Part shown: positions 17,483 through 26,510 of the stretch, one piece after another
Numbering within the stretch: position 1 is the first letter of the stretch
How the letters are laid out: each line of letters starts with the position of its first letter
Assembly (NCBI RefSeq): GCF_900089755.1
Contig: NZ_FLOC01000006.1
Span: 1-64,000 of the forward strand
Reading direction: 5' to 3'
DNA from: Marinomonas aquimarina
GTDB taxonomy: Bacteria > Pseudomonadota > Gammaproteobacteria > Pseudomonadales > Marinomonadaceae
Length of the DNA stretch: 64,000 bases
The notes under the pieces: model-generated
Databases searched by the model: none
Seen by the model: only the letters and a program-made list of their open reading frames with translations
What the model was told of the DNA's origin: nothing
Program-made: the position numbers and the translations under genes

Positions 17483-18317
17483 CACTCCTATTTAATCCAA
17501 GCTGAAGGTCGTTTAGCCACTGTTCAATCTTACTGGAATCGTGGCTATTCGACTCTTTGAGTAGACTGTTGAGCAGTGGTTCTTTCTGTGTGATTAAAAC
17601 GGTCTTCAAGGAGTCCAGTGTATTCGTGGGCTTTTGCGCAGCAAAAAGTAGACCGATATCATAGCCTAGTAAAAATGCCCCTAGTCTTTCAGGATTGAAC
17701 TCTAAAGCGTCGCCAGGCACATACTCCTCGTAAAGGCGATCTAGCTCGATATTTGAGTATTCTTTTAAAATGGTCAGGAAATCTTGAGCATCTTTATTAC
17801 TTTCGTGACGTCGCTCTCCCCAGGCAATGAGTTTGAGCAAAGCCAGCCCTGCAAGTGACGAGACTTTGATGATGTAATTAGGCGCTATCTCGATATTAAG
17901 AGCATGATTATAAGCCTCTATAAAGCCTGCCACGGACATACTGATCGCATACTCAGGTGGCCACTCTATCTGATTATTAGCCCCGGTGATCTCTCCAAAC
18001 GGAATGATATCAACAGGTAAGCCTGTGTCTTGGTGGAGCAACCTATGAGCTATGGGGGTTTCCTTGAGCCCCGCCCAGATGAGCTGTTTTCGTAGCTCAT
18101 CATATGCATCCCAGTTAGAAATCATTATTGCAGTATCAATATCGTAGGTCTTACGACCAATATTTCGTTCAAAAACATGGTGCAGCACCAAGTCTCGCGC
18201 TGTAGCCCCTGCGATAAAGATGGGAATATCAAGAGCATTGCTTGCATCTACGATTATTTTAAGAACAGGCTTAAAAGCTTGGTTAATTGGTTTCTTTAGT
18301 TGATAGGTATTGTTCAT
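17472..18317 (-). CDS. abiEii: AbiEii-type nucleotidyltransferase toxin (type IV TA)
   Basis: A 281-residue nucleotidyltransferase-fold protein: FIAGATARDLVLHH (about residues 30-43), YDIDTAI with the acidic pair, PVDIIPFG, then the helical region LAGLALLKLIAWGERRHESNKDAQDFLTILKEY with the KD signature typical of AbiEii/AbiGii-like proteins. AbiEii-type toxins transfer nucleotides to RNA targets and halt growth. ATG 18317 is preferred over 18338 because AAGGA lies seven bases upstream. It overlaps the 3' end of the antitoxin gene by 35 bases (translational coupling) and the 3' end of the dehydrogenase gene by 11 bases. The sequence is A+T-richer than its neighbours. Confidence 0.75.
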   Translation of the reverse strand: MNNTYQLKKPINQAFKPVLKIIVDASNALDIPIFIAGATARDLVLHHVFERNIGRKTYDIDTAIMISNWDAYDELRKQLIWAGLKETPIAHRLLHQDTGLPVDIIPFGEITGANNQIEWPPEYAISMSVAGFIEAYNHALNIEIAPNYIIKVSSLAGLALLKLIAWGERRHESNKDAQDFLTILKEYSNIELDRLYEEYVPGDALEFNPERLGAFLLGYDIGLLFAAQKPTNTLDSLKTVLITQKEPLLNSLLKESNSHDSSKIEQWLNDLQLGLNRSVND

Positions 18318-19308
18318 GTAGCATCCTTGCTGTTTCATGATTTCGACTGTCCAAACTAGCCTCTAGTTCAGCGATGGCGAGCAATGCTTGTGTGCGATCG
18401 CTCCATTTGAGGCTTTTGCCCCAAAATGCAGGCACTAACCAAAGATTCCCCTCTGCATCTGGCCGACATTTCAGTTGAGCGAGCTTTTTTTGTAGGGGAA
18501 GGTGCGTGAATAGCTGCCAGTCATGGGCATACAAATAGGCAGTAAGTTGCTCTGCGGCGACTTCTCCGCCCCATTTATCATCTTGCTCTAGCGATATCTC
18601 GCTCCATGATTCGGGATACTTAACTCGAATACCGCCCAGAGATTTACGTAGAGCCACTCGGTAAGAGTCTAGCCAAAGTTGTATTAAGCGTTCCTCATCC
18701 AAGACTCTCTTTGGCTTAATGCTAACCACTCTTTCTTCTTGCAAAAGCTTTAAGGCCTTGCTGACCATGCCAAGAGAGATGTTTGCCATCTCAGCGAGTT
18801 CTCGATAAGTAGATTTTATGCTGTTTGGCTCTGCAGCAAGTATAAAGAGAAGCTTACTGACGCCTTCTGACATAAGTGAGTTTCTGTTTATGTCTGTTGG
18901 CTGAGGAGCGCTTTCGATAACCTTCGTTCGTTGCACCCAAATCATCAAATTATCAGCTTGAATAGAAATATTGCCGAAGGTGTCAATGACATTGAGGTTA
19001 TGCCGCTGGCATTGTTCCAAAAGAAATTCAGAAAGACCGTTACAGATAAGTAAGGTATTTGGGCCTGCATGCTCAAACAGAGGTTTTAAGCTTTCTTTGC
19101 GGTGAATTCTTTTAGCTTCTACATAAAAATGGACGTTTTTCCGGCCGGATGTCAGCTCTATTTCAGCATCGCAAAATGGCCCTGATTTATGAATGCTATC
19201 CATGACTACATTGGCCTTAATATGAGTAGGCAGCATAGCAATAGCGCTCGTGATTAAGTTTTCTTTAGAGTTACGATCCATTTTGTTCACGATTAGATAA
19301 TTGTTCAT
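18283..19308 (-). CDS. abiEi: AbiEi-type antitoxin with winged-helix domain
   Basis: A 341-residue protein. The N-terminal part (about 1-130) has a nuclease-like beta pattern (FYVEAKRIHR, NTLLICNGLSEFLLEQC, LNVIDTFGNISIQ). A winged helix follows around residues 155-205 (KLLFILAAEPNSIKSTYRELAEMANISLGMVSKALKLLQEERVV), then a C-terminal domain. This order fits proteins annotated as type IV AbiEi-family antitoxins, and the next gene is the nucleotidyltransferase toxin. The start codon sits inside a palindrome at the predicted promoter, so the mRNA is nearly leaderless and autoregulated. An inner ATG at 19281 is the alternative start. Confidence 0.72.
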   Translation of the reverse strand: MNNYLIVNKMDRNSKENLITSAIAMLPTHIKANVVMDSIHKSGPFCDAEIELTSGRKNVHFYVEAKRIHRKESLKPLFEHAGPNTLLICNGLSEFLLEQCQRHNLNVIDTFGNISIQADNLMIWVQRTKVIESAPQPTDINRNSLMSEGVSKLLFILAAEPNSIKSTYRELAEMANISLGMVSKALKLLQEERVVSIKPKRVLDEERLIQLWLDSYRVALRKSLGGIRVKYPESWSEISLEQDDKWGGEVAAEQLTAYLYAHDWQLFTHLPLQKKLAQLKCRPDAEGNLWLVPAFWGKSLKWSDRTQALLAIAELEASLDSRNHETARMLHEQYLSTKETN

Positions 19309-19350
19309 GATTCATGAACAAAATATAGTCATGAACATTAAGAGGTGCAA
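19302..19350 (-). promoter_or_regulatory. Promoter and operator of the AbiE pair
   Basis: On the minus strand TTGCAC (19345-19350) and TATATT (19322-19327) are 17 bases apart, a good sigma-70 promoter. Immediately downstream is the palindrome TGTTCATG-AAT-CATGAACA (19302-19320), which covers the transcript start and the ATG. A further TGTTCATGA half-site lies in the spacer. The predicted leader is about ten bases or less. Confidence 0.7.
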
Positions 19351-19372
19351 TTTATATTATTAGACATTTAGG

Positions 19373-20260
19373 CTACACCCTATGAAACCACTCCTGTTGC
19401 TGCAAAAAGCTAATCAATTCATCCCTTAATAACTTAGCTCTGACCGATAAGCTACGGCGATAGGCCCACACTAGATAGATCTCGCGGTTGCGGCCGCGCC
19501 ATTCGGGCAGTACCCGTTTCAGGTGCCCCTGTTGGATGTCTTGATAAACCAAGCTCTCCGGCAGCAAGGTCACCCCCTGCCCGTGTTTGGCGAGGTTGAC
19601 GGCGATGCGCATATCGTTGCTGGTGTGGCGATGGTGCTTGAAGACGCTGTATTCCTCACCGGTGGTGTTGTGCACGATATCCCAGTCGGTAAACAGTTGC
19701 CCTGCGACGCTCTTGCCTTGTTCCAGTTGCTCAATGGTTTCAGGAAATGGGGTTAAATCGGGGGAGGCGACTAAAACACCATGAATTTCGCCGATTTTGC
19801 GTTGAATCAGTGACAAATTAGGGGATTGGCCGGAGCGCAGCGCTAAATCTGCTTGCGTATCTTGCAGGCTTTCATACTGGTTACTGAGCTCAATTCGTAG
19901 GGTGATCTGTGGGTATTGAGCAACAAATTGTGCCCAAAAGTCGTCTAATGGCCCAGCACCCAGATTGGTGGGGGCGAGAATTTTGACTTCCCCTTCTAAG
20001 CTGTTCAGGGTGTGGTCGAGGTCGGAAATACGCTGATCCAGCGCTTCGATAAATTCGGCGCATTCGCGATAGTAGGATTCACCCACGGTGGTGAGCGTTA
20101 AGCCCTTGGTAGAGCGGTGTAGCAGCACGGATCCTAGCGTGCTTTCTAGGCTGGCAATACGCCGCGAAACCGTGGCGATGGTCATACCGAGCTTTTCCGC
20201 CGTGGCGGTCAGGCTTTTGGTGTCGGCGGCAACGATAAAGATTTTCAGGTCATCGAGCAT
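19373..20260 (-). CDS. LysR-family transcriptional regulator
   Basis: A 295-residue protein with an N-terminal LysR helix-turn-helix (residues 1-60: KSLTATAEKLGMTIATVSRRIASLESTLGSVLLHRSTKGL) and a LysR substrate domain (VKILAPTNLGAGPLDDFWAQF onward), like the LysR group that includes many regulators of small membrane or redox genes. It is divergent from a DUF2798 gene 111 bases away, which is its most likely target. The effector is unknown. Confidence 0.87.
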   Translation of the reverse strand: MLDDLKIFIVAADTKSLTATAEKLGMTIATVSRRIASLESTLGSVLLHRSTKGLTLTTVGESYYRECAEFIEALDQRISDLDHTLNSLEGEVKILAPTNLGAGPLDDFWAQFVAQYPQITLRIELSNQYESLQDTQADLALRSGQSPNLSLIQRKIGEIHGVLVASPDLTPFPETIEQLEQGKSVAGQLFTDWDIVHNTTGEEYSVFKHHRHTSNDMRIAVNLAKHGQGVTLLPESLVYQDIQQGHLKRVLPEWRGRNREIYLVWAYRRSLSVRAKLLRDELISFLQQQEWFHRV

Positions 20261-20371
20261 TTTGCAAATCTGTAAAAAGGGTTATTAAAACTAGCTATTT
20301 TTACAAATATAGCGGCTTGCTATGCTTAATGCATAGTTTCCCCTCTTACCTTTGACGATTTAGGAAGCCCC

Positions 20372-20587
20372 ATGAAACATCGCATCATATTCGCCGCGTT
20401 AATGTCTTTTGTTCTGTCATTACTGATGTCGGCTTGGATCACTTTTATGAACATTGGTGCGCATCCAGAGTTTGTGTCTTTTTGGATGCATGCTTGGATC
20501 TACGCGTGGCCAGCAGCAGGCGTGATTTCGTTTATCTTCGCCCCATTCTTGCATCAATTAGCTCACAAAATAGCTAATAAAATATAG
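20372..20587 (+). CDS. DUF2798 small membrane protein
   Basis: The 71-residue protein has two hydrophobic helices (about residues 6-28 and 38-62) with the DUF2798 pattern SxxMSxxxT..N and FWMHAWIYAWPAAGVISFIFAP. The function of the family is unknown. It has its own strong terminator (20615-20650) and faces away from the LysR gene, so the two form a typical regulator/target pair. Confidence 0.82.
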   Translation: MKHRIIFAALMSFVLSLLMSAWITFMNIGAHPEFVSFWMHAWIYAWPAAGVISFIFAPFLHQLAHKIANKI

Positions 20588-20614
20588 CAAAGACAATACC
20601 TTAAGCTATATTGA

Positions 20615-20650
20615 AAAAGCCCTTTGATGGTCCATCAAAGGGCTTTTTTC
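20615..20650 (+). terminator. Rho-independent terminator
   Basis: AGCCCTTTGATGG pairs perfectly with CCATCAAAGGGCT and is followed by six T residues. It lies just after the DUF2798 gene and has an A-run on the other side. Confidence 0.9.
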
Positions 20651-20776
20651 ATCTTTAACCGTGGCACGCTCTACCCCCTAGGGGATATGGTGTTTAGACA
20701 AATGGCTTGGGTAATCTAGGCTCATAGTAACGCTCTCAGCAGTCGGTGCTGCTGGGCATGTTAGAAGGAATCCGCT

Positions 20777-22267
20777 ATGAAAACCTATCAAGAATGGCAA
20801 GCGCTGCGCGAGACGCTTAATGTGCGTTCAGAAGCCTACATCAATGGCCAGTTTACGCCCGCGAAAAAAAAGGGTACCACCTTTGAGTGCATCAACCCTG
20901 CCGACGAGACGGTATTAGCCAATGTGGCCAGCTGTGACGAAGCGGATGTCGACATTGCCGTTGCGGCGGCGAAGAAAGTCTTTCGCAGTGGCGTTTGGTC
21001 GGAAATGGCGCCGGGGCAGCGTAAGCGTATTCTGCAAAAGTGGGCCGATCTACTAGAGCAGCATTTCGACGAACTAGCATTGACCGATACCTTGGATATG
21101 GGCAAATCCATTTCTGAGATGGTCAATATCGACATGCCAGACTCGATTGATTGTTTACGCTGGTCCGCCGAGTGTATCGACAAGCTCTATGGTGAAATCG
21201 CCCCGACTAACTCGCAAAACTTAGCCCTGATTAGTCATGAACCACTAGGTGTGGTGGCCATCATCACGCCTTGGAACTACCCGCTGATGATGGTGATGTG
21301 GAAAATTGCCCCAGCGTTGGCGGCGGGTAATAGTGTGATTCTAAAACCCTCGGAAAAGTCGCCCTTGAGCGCCCTGCGTATCGCTGAACTCGCGACGCAA
21401 GCAGGGGTGCCAGACGGTGTATTTAACGTGCTACCGGGTTTTGGTCACACGGCAGGTAAAGCGTTAGCGTTGCATCATGGGGTTAGCACCCTTGCCTTCA
21501 CAGGCTCAAGCCGTGTTGCGGGCATGCTGATGCAATACGCAGGTCAATCGAATATGAAGCGTGTCTGGCTGGAAGCTGGTGGTAAGTCCCCTTGTATCGT
21601 GTTTGCAGACTGCAAAGACATCCAAGCGGCGGCACAAGGCGCAGCGGTGGCGATCTTCACCAACCAAGGGGAAGTGTGTATTGCTTGCTCGCGCTTGTAC
21701 GTGCACCAGAGCATTAAAGACGAATTCCTTAAGCACCTGCTCGAAGCGGCGCGCCAGTATGTGCCGGGCGACCCACTCGATCCCGCTACGAAAATGGGGC
21801 CATTAGTGGATAAAGCACAGTTTGAGCGCATTACAGGTTTTATTGAAAGTGCCATCGCTGATGGGGCGACATTGGAGCTTGGTGGTGTACCCAAATATGA
21901 AGACGGCAAAGGTTTCTATGCCCATCCGACCATTTTCTCCGACGCCAATCATGAGATGGAATTTGTCCAAGAAGAAATCTTTGGCCCAGTGCTCGCCATG
22001 ATGACTTTTGATACGGAAGAAGAAGCGATCACGCTGGCAAATGACTCGAAATATGGCTTAGGTGCCGCGATCTGGACGGCAGACTTGTCCCGTGCCCACC
22101 GCGTTAGCCGCAAGCTAGAATCCGGCATGGTGTGGGTCAATACGTGGGGGGATGGCGATACCACGGTGCCATTTGGTGGCGTCAAAGCGTCGGGCAATGG
22201 CCGTGATAAGTCATGGCATGCGCTGGAGAAATACACCGAAGTGAAAAATACCTGGATTCGATTGTAG
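20777..22267 (+). CDS. puuC: Gamma-glutamyl-gamma-aminobutyraldehyde dehydrogenase-like ALDH
   Basis: The 496-residue NAD(P)-dependent aldehyde dehydrogenase has the Rossmann segment ITPWNYPLMM, ILKPSEKSP, the catalytic Glu in LEAGGKSP (about 267) and the catalytic Cys in NQGEVC (about 302), with EEIFGPV near the C-terminus. Length and the SAECIDKLYGEIAPT segment match PuuC of the E. coli putrescine pathway, which oxidises gamma-glutamyl-aminobutyraldehyde. A broad-range betaine/aminobutyraldehyde enzyme cannot be excluded, but puuB follows 18 bases downstream and a puuA homologue lies 4 kb away. GGAAT is upstream of the ATG. Confidence 0.85.
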   Translation: MKTYQEWQALRETLNVRSEAYINGQFTPAKKKGTTFECINPADETVLANVASCDEADVDIAVAAAKKVFRSGVWSEMAPGQRKRILQKWADLLEQHFDELALTDTLDMGKSISEMVNIDMPDSIDCLRWSAECIDKLYGEIAPTNSQNLALISHEPLGVVAIITPWNYPLMMVMWKIAPALAAGNSVILKPSEKSPLSALRIAELATQAGVPDGVFNVLPGFGHTAGKALALHHGVSTLAFTGSSRVAGMLMQYAGQSNMKRVWLEAGGKSPCIVFADCKDIQAAAQGAAVAIFTNQGEVCIACSRLYVHQSIKDEFLKHLLEAARQYVPGDPLDPATKMGPLVDKAQFERITGFIESAIADGATLELGGVPKYEDGKGFYAHPTIFSDANHEMEFVQEEIFGPVLAMMTFDTEEEAITLANDSKYGLGAAIWTADLSRAHRVSRKLESGMVWVNTWGDGDTTVPFGGVKASGNGRDKSWHALEKYTEVKNTWIRL

Positions 22268-22285
22268 TCTGCTGGGAGGTGCTCT

Positions 22286-23569
22286 ATGTCATCACCAAGT
22301 CATGTGAATTCTTACTACGCGGCGTCGGCCAATGACAAAGCCCTACGCCCTACGCTTACCGGCGAGCACCGCTGTGATGTATGCATCGTCGGCGCGGGTT
22401 TTACCGGTATTTCGACCGCGCTAAGCCTTGCCGAAAAGGGCAAAAAGGTCATCGTCCTTGAGGGCTCACGCATTGGTTTTGGTGCGTCGGGGCGTAATGG
22501 CGGGCAGATCGTGAACAGCTTTAATCGCGATATTGACTATATTTTCGCGAATTATGGCGACAAGATCGGCCAAAAAATGGCGAAAATGGCTTTTGCTGGC
22601 TCGGAACTGATTCGCCACCGTGTTGAGAAGTACCAGATCGACTGTGACCTAAAACACGGTAACCTATTTGCCGCCTGCAATAACAAGCAATTTGAGGAGC
22701 TCAAAGCCAAGAAAGCCCTGTGGGAAGCCCATGGTCATAACGAATTAGAGCTGCTTGATAGCAACAGCATCCAAGAGCATATTGGTTCGGAGCGTTATGT
22801 GGGCGGCTTATTGGATCGTAAAGGTGGCCATATTCAGCCTTTGAACTTGGTGCTAGGCCAAGCCAATGCCTTTGAGGCGTTAGGAGGTCAGATCTTTGAA
22901 GACTCCAAGGTGCTGCGTTTAGAGCATGGCGTACCGGGAAAAGTCATTACTGAACAAGGGGTTGTGGTTGCTGACAAGATTGTCGTCGCCGGTAACGCCT
23001 ATGTCTTTGGCTTGATTCCCGAAGTGGAAAAGAAAGCCATGCCTTGCGGCACGCAGGTGATCGCCACCGAACCTTTATCGAAGGAGCTGCAAAAACAACT
23101 GTTACCAACCGATCGCTGTGTAGAAGACTGTAACTATTTATTGGATTATTACCGCCTGTCTGGGGACGGTCGTTTGATCTATGGTGGCGGGACCACCTAT
23201 GGCGCGCGGGATCCGGGTAAGATCGAAGCCATCGTCGTACCCAAGATGCTGACCACCTTCCCCTATTTGAAAGACGTGAAGATCGACTACGCCTGGACCG
23301 GTAATTTCCTACTGACCATGATGCGTATGCCCCAAGTAGGTAAGATCGGCGAGAACCTGTATTACGCCCAAGGCTATTCCGGTCATGGCGTAACCAATGC
23401 CCATTTGATGGGAGAAATCCTCTCCGATGCGATGGATGGCGATACCGAGCGCTTTGATGTGTTTGCCAGCATGCCACAGTACCCATTTCCAGGAGGCCGA
23501 ATGCTTCGTGTACCCTACACAGCGCTCGGAGCGGTGTATTATAGCCTGCGCGATAAGTTAGGTATTTAA
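22286..23569 (+). CDS. puuB: Gamma-glutamylputrescine oxidase-like FAD oxidoreductase
   Basis: A 427-residue DAO-type flavoprotein with the dinucleotide-binding motif CDVCIVGAGFTGISTALSLAE (about residues 31-51), GASGRNGGQI typical of PuuB/OrdL, GGGTTYGARDP and the C-terminal YYAQGYSGHGV FAD contact. PuuB oxidises gamma-glutamyl-putrescine to the aldehyde, the step before PuuC, which is encoded just upstream in the same operon. GGGAGG lies about ten bases before the ATG. A second homologue is at 45654-46931. Confidence 0.88.
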   Translation: MSSPSHVNSYYAASANDKALRPTLTGEHRCDVCIVGAGFTGISTALSLAEKGKKVIVLEGSRIGFGASGRNGGQIVNSFNRDIDYIFANYGDKIGQKMAKMAFAGSELIRHRVEKYQIDCDLKHGNLFAACNNKQFEELKAKKALWEAHGHNELELLDSNSIQEHIGSERYVGGLLDRKGGHIQPLNLVLGQANAFEALGGQIFEDSKVLRLEHGVPGKVITEQGVVVADKIVVAGNAYVFGLIPEVEKKAMPCGTQVIATEPLSKELQKQLLPTDRCVEDCNYLLDYYRLSGDGRLIYGGGTTYGARDPGKIEAIVVPKMLTTFPYLKDVKIDYAWTGNFLLTMMRMPQVGKIGENLYYAQGYSGHGVTNAHLMGEILSDAMDGDTERFDVFASMPQYPFPGGRMLRVPYTALGAVYYSLRDKLGI

Positions 23570-23602
23570 CATAAAATAGTCACTAAAATAGACGAAATGC
23601 CG

Positions 23603-24571
23603 TTAACGTGGCGACTTTTCGTCTTGTTCTAAACGATTAACCTGCTTTTTAGACAGCACGCCTGCTGCTCGTAACCGTTCCAGCTTTTGCTGGGTGTGTT
23701 CGCGTAACTCATCACGTAATAAGCGCATACTTGGGGTAATGGAGTGACGACTGGGGCAAATCAACCAGAGCTCGCCGCAGGGCACGGTATAGTCTGGCAA
23801 CAATGACCTCAAGCGTCCTGCTAAGACATCTTCCGCCACATCCAGGGCGGATTTCAGTGCCACCCCCTGTCCTGCCAAACACCAGCGGCGCACCATATCG
23901 CCATCGTTGGCAGCACGGTTTGCCGTTGGTTTGATTTTATATTGGCGTTGTTGCTCGTCCTGAAAGAACCAAACGTCGTTTAAAATGTCACGAAGCTGAT
24001 AGAAAAGCGCATTATGTTGCAATAAGTCATTTGGATGTTCGATCTTTGCGTGATTCGCTAGATAGTCAGGGCTGGCGCACAGCAAGCGCGGCACATTGCA
24101 AATCTTAAAGCCATACATGGACGAGTCATTCGGCGCGCCGTAGCGCAGTGCCATATCAATCGCATCACGATAAAAGTCGATATTGCTGTCGCTCAAATGC
24201 ATACGCAGGGTCAGGTCGGGGTGCTGCGTCATAAAGGTATCAAGCAAGGGCGCAAGAATATTACGGCCCAGATCCGACGACACGGCGATGCGCATCTCCC
24301 CCGCAATGCTTTCGCTGTCTTGTTGCACCGCTTGTTGTGCCAGTTGCCATTGCTCTAATGACTGCGCACACAGCGGTAAAAAGCGCTCCCCCGCTTTGGA
24401 CACTCGTAGCTGGCGGGTCGAGCGAATAAATAGCTCCGCACCAAGCAAGGCTTCCACTCGCTTTAAAGCTGCACTGGCGGTCGCTGGCTGCATATCCAAA
24501 TGGGTGGCTGCCGCGGTAATGCTACCCAGCTCCGCGACCTTCATCACCACTGCTAAATCTTCAATTTGCAC
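23603..24571 (-). CDS. LysR-family transcriptional regulator
   Basis: The 322-residue protein has a LysR winged helix (MQIEDLAVVMKVAELGSITAAATHLDMQPATASAALKRVEALLGAELF, residues 1-50) and a substrate domain of the CrgA/DsdC-like group (GEMRIAVSSDLGRNILAPLL). The basic C-terminal tail (LSKKQVNRLEQDEKSPR) is slightly longer than usual. It is convergent with puuB and divergent from the nitroreductase gene, 163 bases away, its most likely target. Confidence 0.87.
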   Translation of the reverse strand: MQIEDLAVVMKVAELGSITAAATHLDMQPATASAALKRVEALLGAELFIRSTRQLRVSKAGERFLPLCAQSLEQWQLAQQAVQQDSESIAGEMRIAVSSDLGRNILAPLLDTFMTQHPDLTLRMHLSDSNIDFYRDAIDMALRYGAPNDSSMYGFKICNVPRLLCASPDYLANHAKIEHPNDLLQHNALFYQLRDILNDVWFFQDEQQRQYKIKPTANRAANDGDMVRRWCLAGQGVALKSALDVAEDVLAGRLRSLLPDYTVPCGELWLICPSRHSITPSMRLLRDELREHTQQKLERLRAAGVLSKKQVNRLEQDEKSPR

Positions 24572-24734
24572 GGAGGTTGCCTACTCTATTAATTGTGAAT
24601 GCACTATGGATTACCAAAAATATATTGATAATGAATCAACGGCAAGACGGTTTTTTCGAGTAAAGGCGCCCGTTAATATGCGTTCCAATCTATAACGCCT
24701 GCTAATGGCCGCGATACCTATTTGAGGAACCATC

Positions 24735-25391
24735 ATGTCTCACCCGATTATTACTGATTTAGAAAAACGCTATACCACTAAGAACTACGATGCGACCCAG
24801 CGTATTCCTACCGCAGACCTAGAAGTGATCTACGAAGCTTTGCGCCTATCGGCGTCTTCGATCAACTCACAGCCTTGGAAGTTTGTCGTGATTGAAAGTG
24901 ACGAAGCGAAACAGCGTTTTCACGATAGCTTTGTCAACAAACATCAGTTCAACCAAAAGCATGCTAAAGCCGCGTCGCACATCATTTTGTTTGCCCACAA
25001 AACCCACTACAAGCGTGATGATTACGCCAAAGTCGTGGATAAAGGCATCGAAGATGGCCGTACCGCGCCAGCAGACCGAGAAAGTGCCTTTGGCGGATTC
25101 GCCTTTGCTGAACTGAATACCAAAGCGGACGGCAACACAGAAGCGTGGACCAAAGCCCAAACGTACCTTGCATTAGGCAACCTGCTGCACACCTTAGCGC
25201 GTCTGGGCATCGACTCTACACCGCTAGAAGGGGTAGATCCTGAAATGCTAAGTGAACTCTTTAAAGATGAGCTAGCTGGCTACAAATGTGAGGTTGGCTT
25301 AGCCATGGGTTACCGTCATCAGGAAGAAGACTACAACGCTACGATTCCAAAATCGCGTCTCGCTCGTGAGCAAATTCTAACGGTGTTATAA
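24735..25391 (+). CDS. nfsB: NAD(P)H nitroreductase, NfsB-like
   Basis: The 218-residue FMN flavoprotein matches NfsB length (217). The FMN-binding N-terminus reads EKRYTTKNYDATQRIP, then LRLSASSINSQPWKFVVI with the Ser-Ser-Asn-Gln-Pro-Trp segment, QTYLALGNLLHTLARLGIDSTPLEG and the C-terminal GLAMGYRHQEEDYN. Such enzymes reduce nitroaromatics, quinones and flavins in the cytoplasm. GAGGAA precedes the ATG. It is divergent from a LysR gene, an arrangement common for oxidoreductases induced by their substrates. Confidence 0.9.
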   Translation: MSHPIITDLEKRYTTKNYDATQRIPTADLEVIYEALRLSASSINSQPWKFVVIESDEAKQRFHDSFVNKHQFNQKHAKAASHIILFAHKTHYKRDDYAKVVDKGIEDGRTAPADRESAFGGFAFAELNTKADGNTEAWTKAQTYLALGNLLHTLARLGIDSTPLEGVDPEMLSELFKDELAGYKCEVGLAMGYRHQEEDYNATIPKSRLAREQILTVL

Positions 25392-25403
25392 GGCCCGTAT
25401 TCG

Positions 25404-26222
25404 CTACTTAGGCGAATGTTCCATATGCTCTAAGTGGCTCAGAAACAAGGTAAAAATCTCCGACTGGGAAGAGGTGTTGAGCTTGGCGTGAATGTTCTTA
25501 CGATGTACCTTCACCGTGCCAGCACTGATTCCCAAATCCTCGCCGATGGACTTCGACGAGTGACCTTTCAATAACAAGCCCAGTACCTCTTGCTCACGGT
25601 CCGTGAGCACCCCTTGAGCAAACGATTTGAGCGCTTGCTGCATGGGTGCGGAGGGCGGCGTTTGTTGCGTAAACTCCCCTGCTTGCAGCCACCAAAATTG
25701 GCGCATCAGCGCTTCCAACATGGGAAAGACCAATTTCAGCTGCTTTAACTCGTTATGCTGAATCTCCCCAGCGCTTTGCTTACGCCCCAATGAAATGGCG
25801 CAGCGGGTGTCCTTATCCAACTCCACGATCAGATTGATCTCATCTTCTAAGCCAAACTCCTGATAACAGGTCTGAAAATATTCAGTGTCTTGAAACGAAT
25901 CCGGTGCCATGTCAGCTAGGCGATAGACGCCCGAAGCAACATCTTGCTGAATGGCGTTAAACAAGGGATCGAGCAAATAGGCTTGGTTTAAGTAAAAACG
26001 CAGCGTAGCGCTTTGCTCAGCGGGGTCACGGGGGTGAATCAGAAGCGGCTTCAAAGCCTGCTTGTAGGCCACCATAATCAAGGTATCGAAATAGCACAGT
26101 TTGCCCAGTACCTGCTGCAGTACGGCTGGGAAATTTGGTAGACGAATGTGGTTGGTCAGCAGGCTTAAATCCTTGATCAATTCGGCGCTGTCTTGTTGTC
26201 CTAAATGTGCCCGCTGCACCAT
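25404..26222 (-). CDS. LuxR-family regulator (C-terminal GerE HTH)
   Basis: The 272-residue protein from ATG 26222 has a C-terminal LuxR helix-turn-helix (LTDREQEVLGLLLKGHSSKSIGEDLGISAGTVKVHRKNIHAKLNTSSQSEIF) and an N-terminal domain without a recognised sensor fold; there is no receiver domain. The frame is open to 26294, but the extra residues lack a good ribosome site. It is divergent from the puuA-like gene, so it may control glutamylation of amines. Its stop is 12 bases from the end of nfsB. Confidence 0.8.
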   Translation of the reverse strand: MVQRAHLGQQDSAELIKDLSLLTNHIRLPNFPAVLQQVLGKLCYFDTLIMVAYKQALKPLLIHPRDPAEQSATLRFYLNQAYLLDPLFNAIQQDVASGVYRLADMAPDSFQDTEYFQTCYQEFGLEDEINLIVELDKDTRCAISLGRKQSAGEIQHNELKQLKLVFPMLEALMRQFWWLQAGEFTQQTPPSAPMQQALKSFAQGVLTDREQEVLGLLLKGHSSKSIGEDLGISAGTVKVHRKNIHAKLNTSSQSEIFTLFLSHLEHMEHSPK

Positions 26223-26447
26223 GCTGATACCTGAAAAATTGGCTGAATAAATTTGATCGACTTTTGTATTCGACAGGAGTACAACTAAAATCAATAAACC
26301 GAATAATAGTTCGGATTAAAGGCAAAAGTGAATGTTTTAATACGATGCAAATCCCCTGTCACCAATGCAAGACATCTTGGACAAAAAATCCTATTAAAAC
26401 AGCACATCCAGAGTTCGGCTGACGACAGTCAGCACTGATTTCTTGTC

Positions 26448-26488
26448 CAACTCGAATAAAGCTCAATTTTTATGGGTTATTCGAGTTG
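26448..26488. promoter_or_regulatory. 12-base perfect inverted repeat before puuA
   Basis: CAACTCGAATAA (26448-26459) and TTATTCGAGTTG (26477-26488) pair perfectly around a 17-base loop, extended by TGTC/GACA with a one-base bulge. The ribosome site GAAGAG begins nine bases later. It is either a 5' leader hairpin or the operator of the LuxR-type regulator. Confidence 0.6.
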
Positions 26489-26510
26489 AGACAGATGAAG
26501 AGTAATGTGT

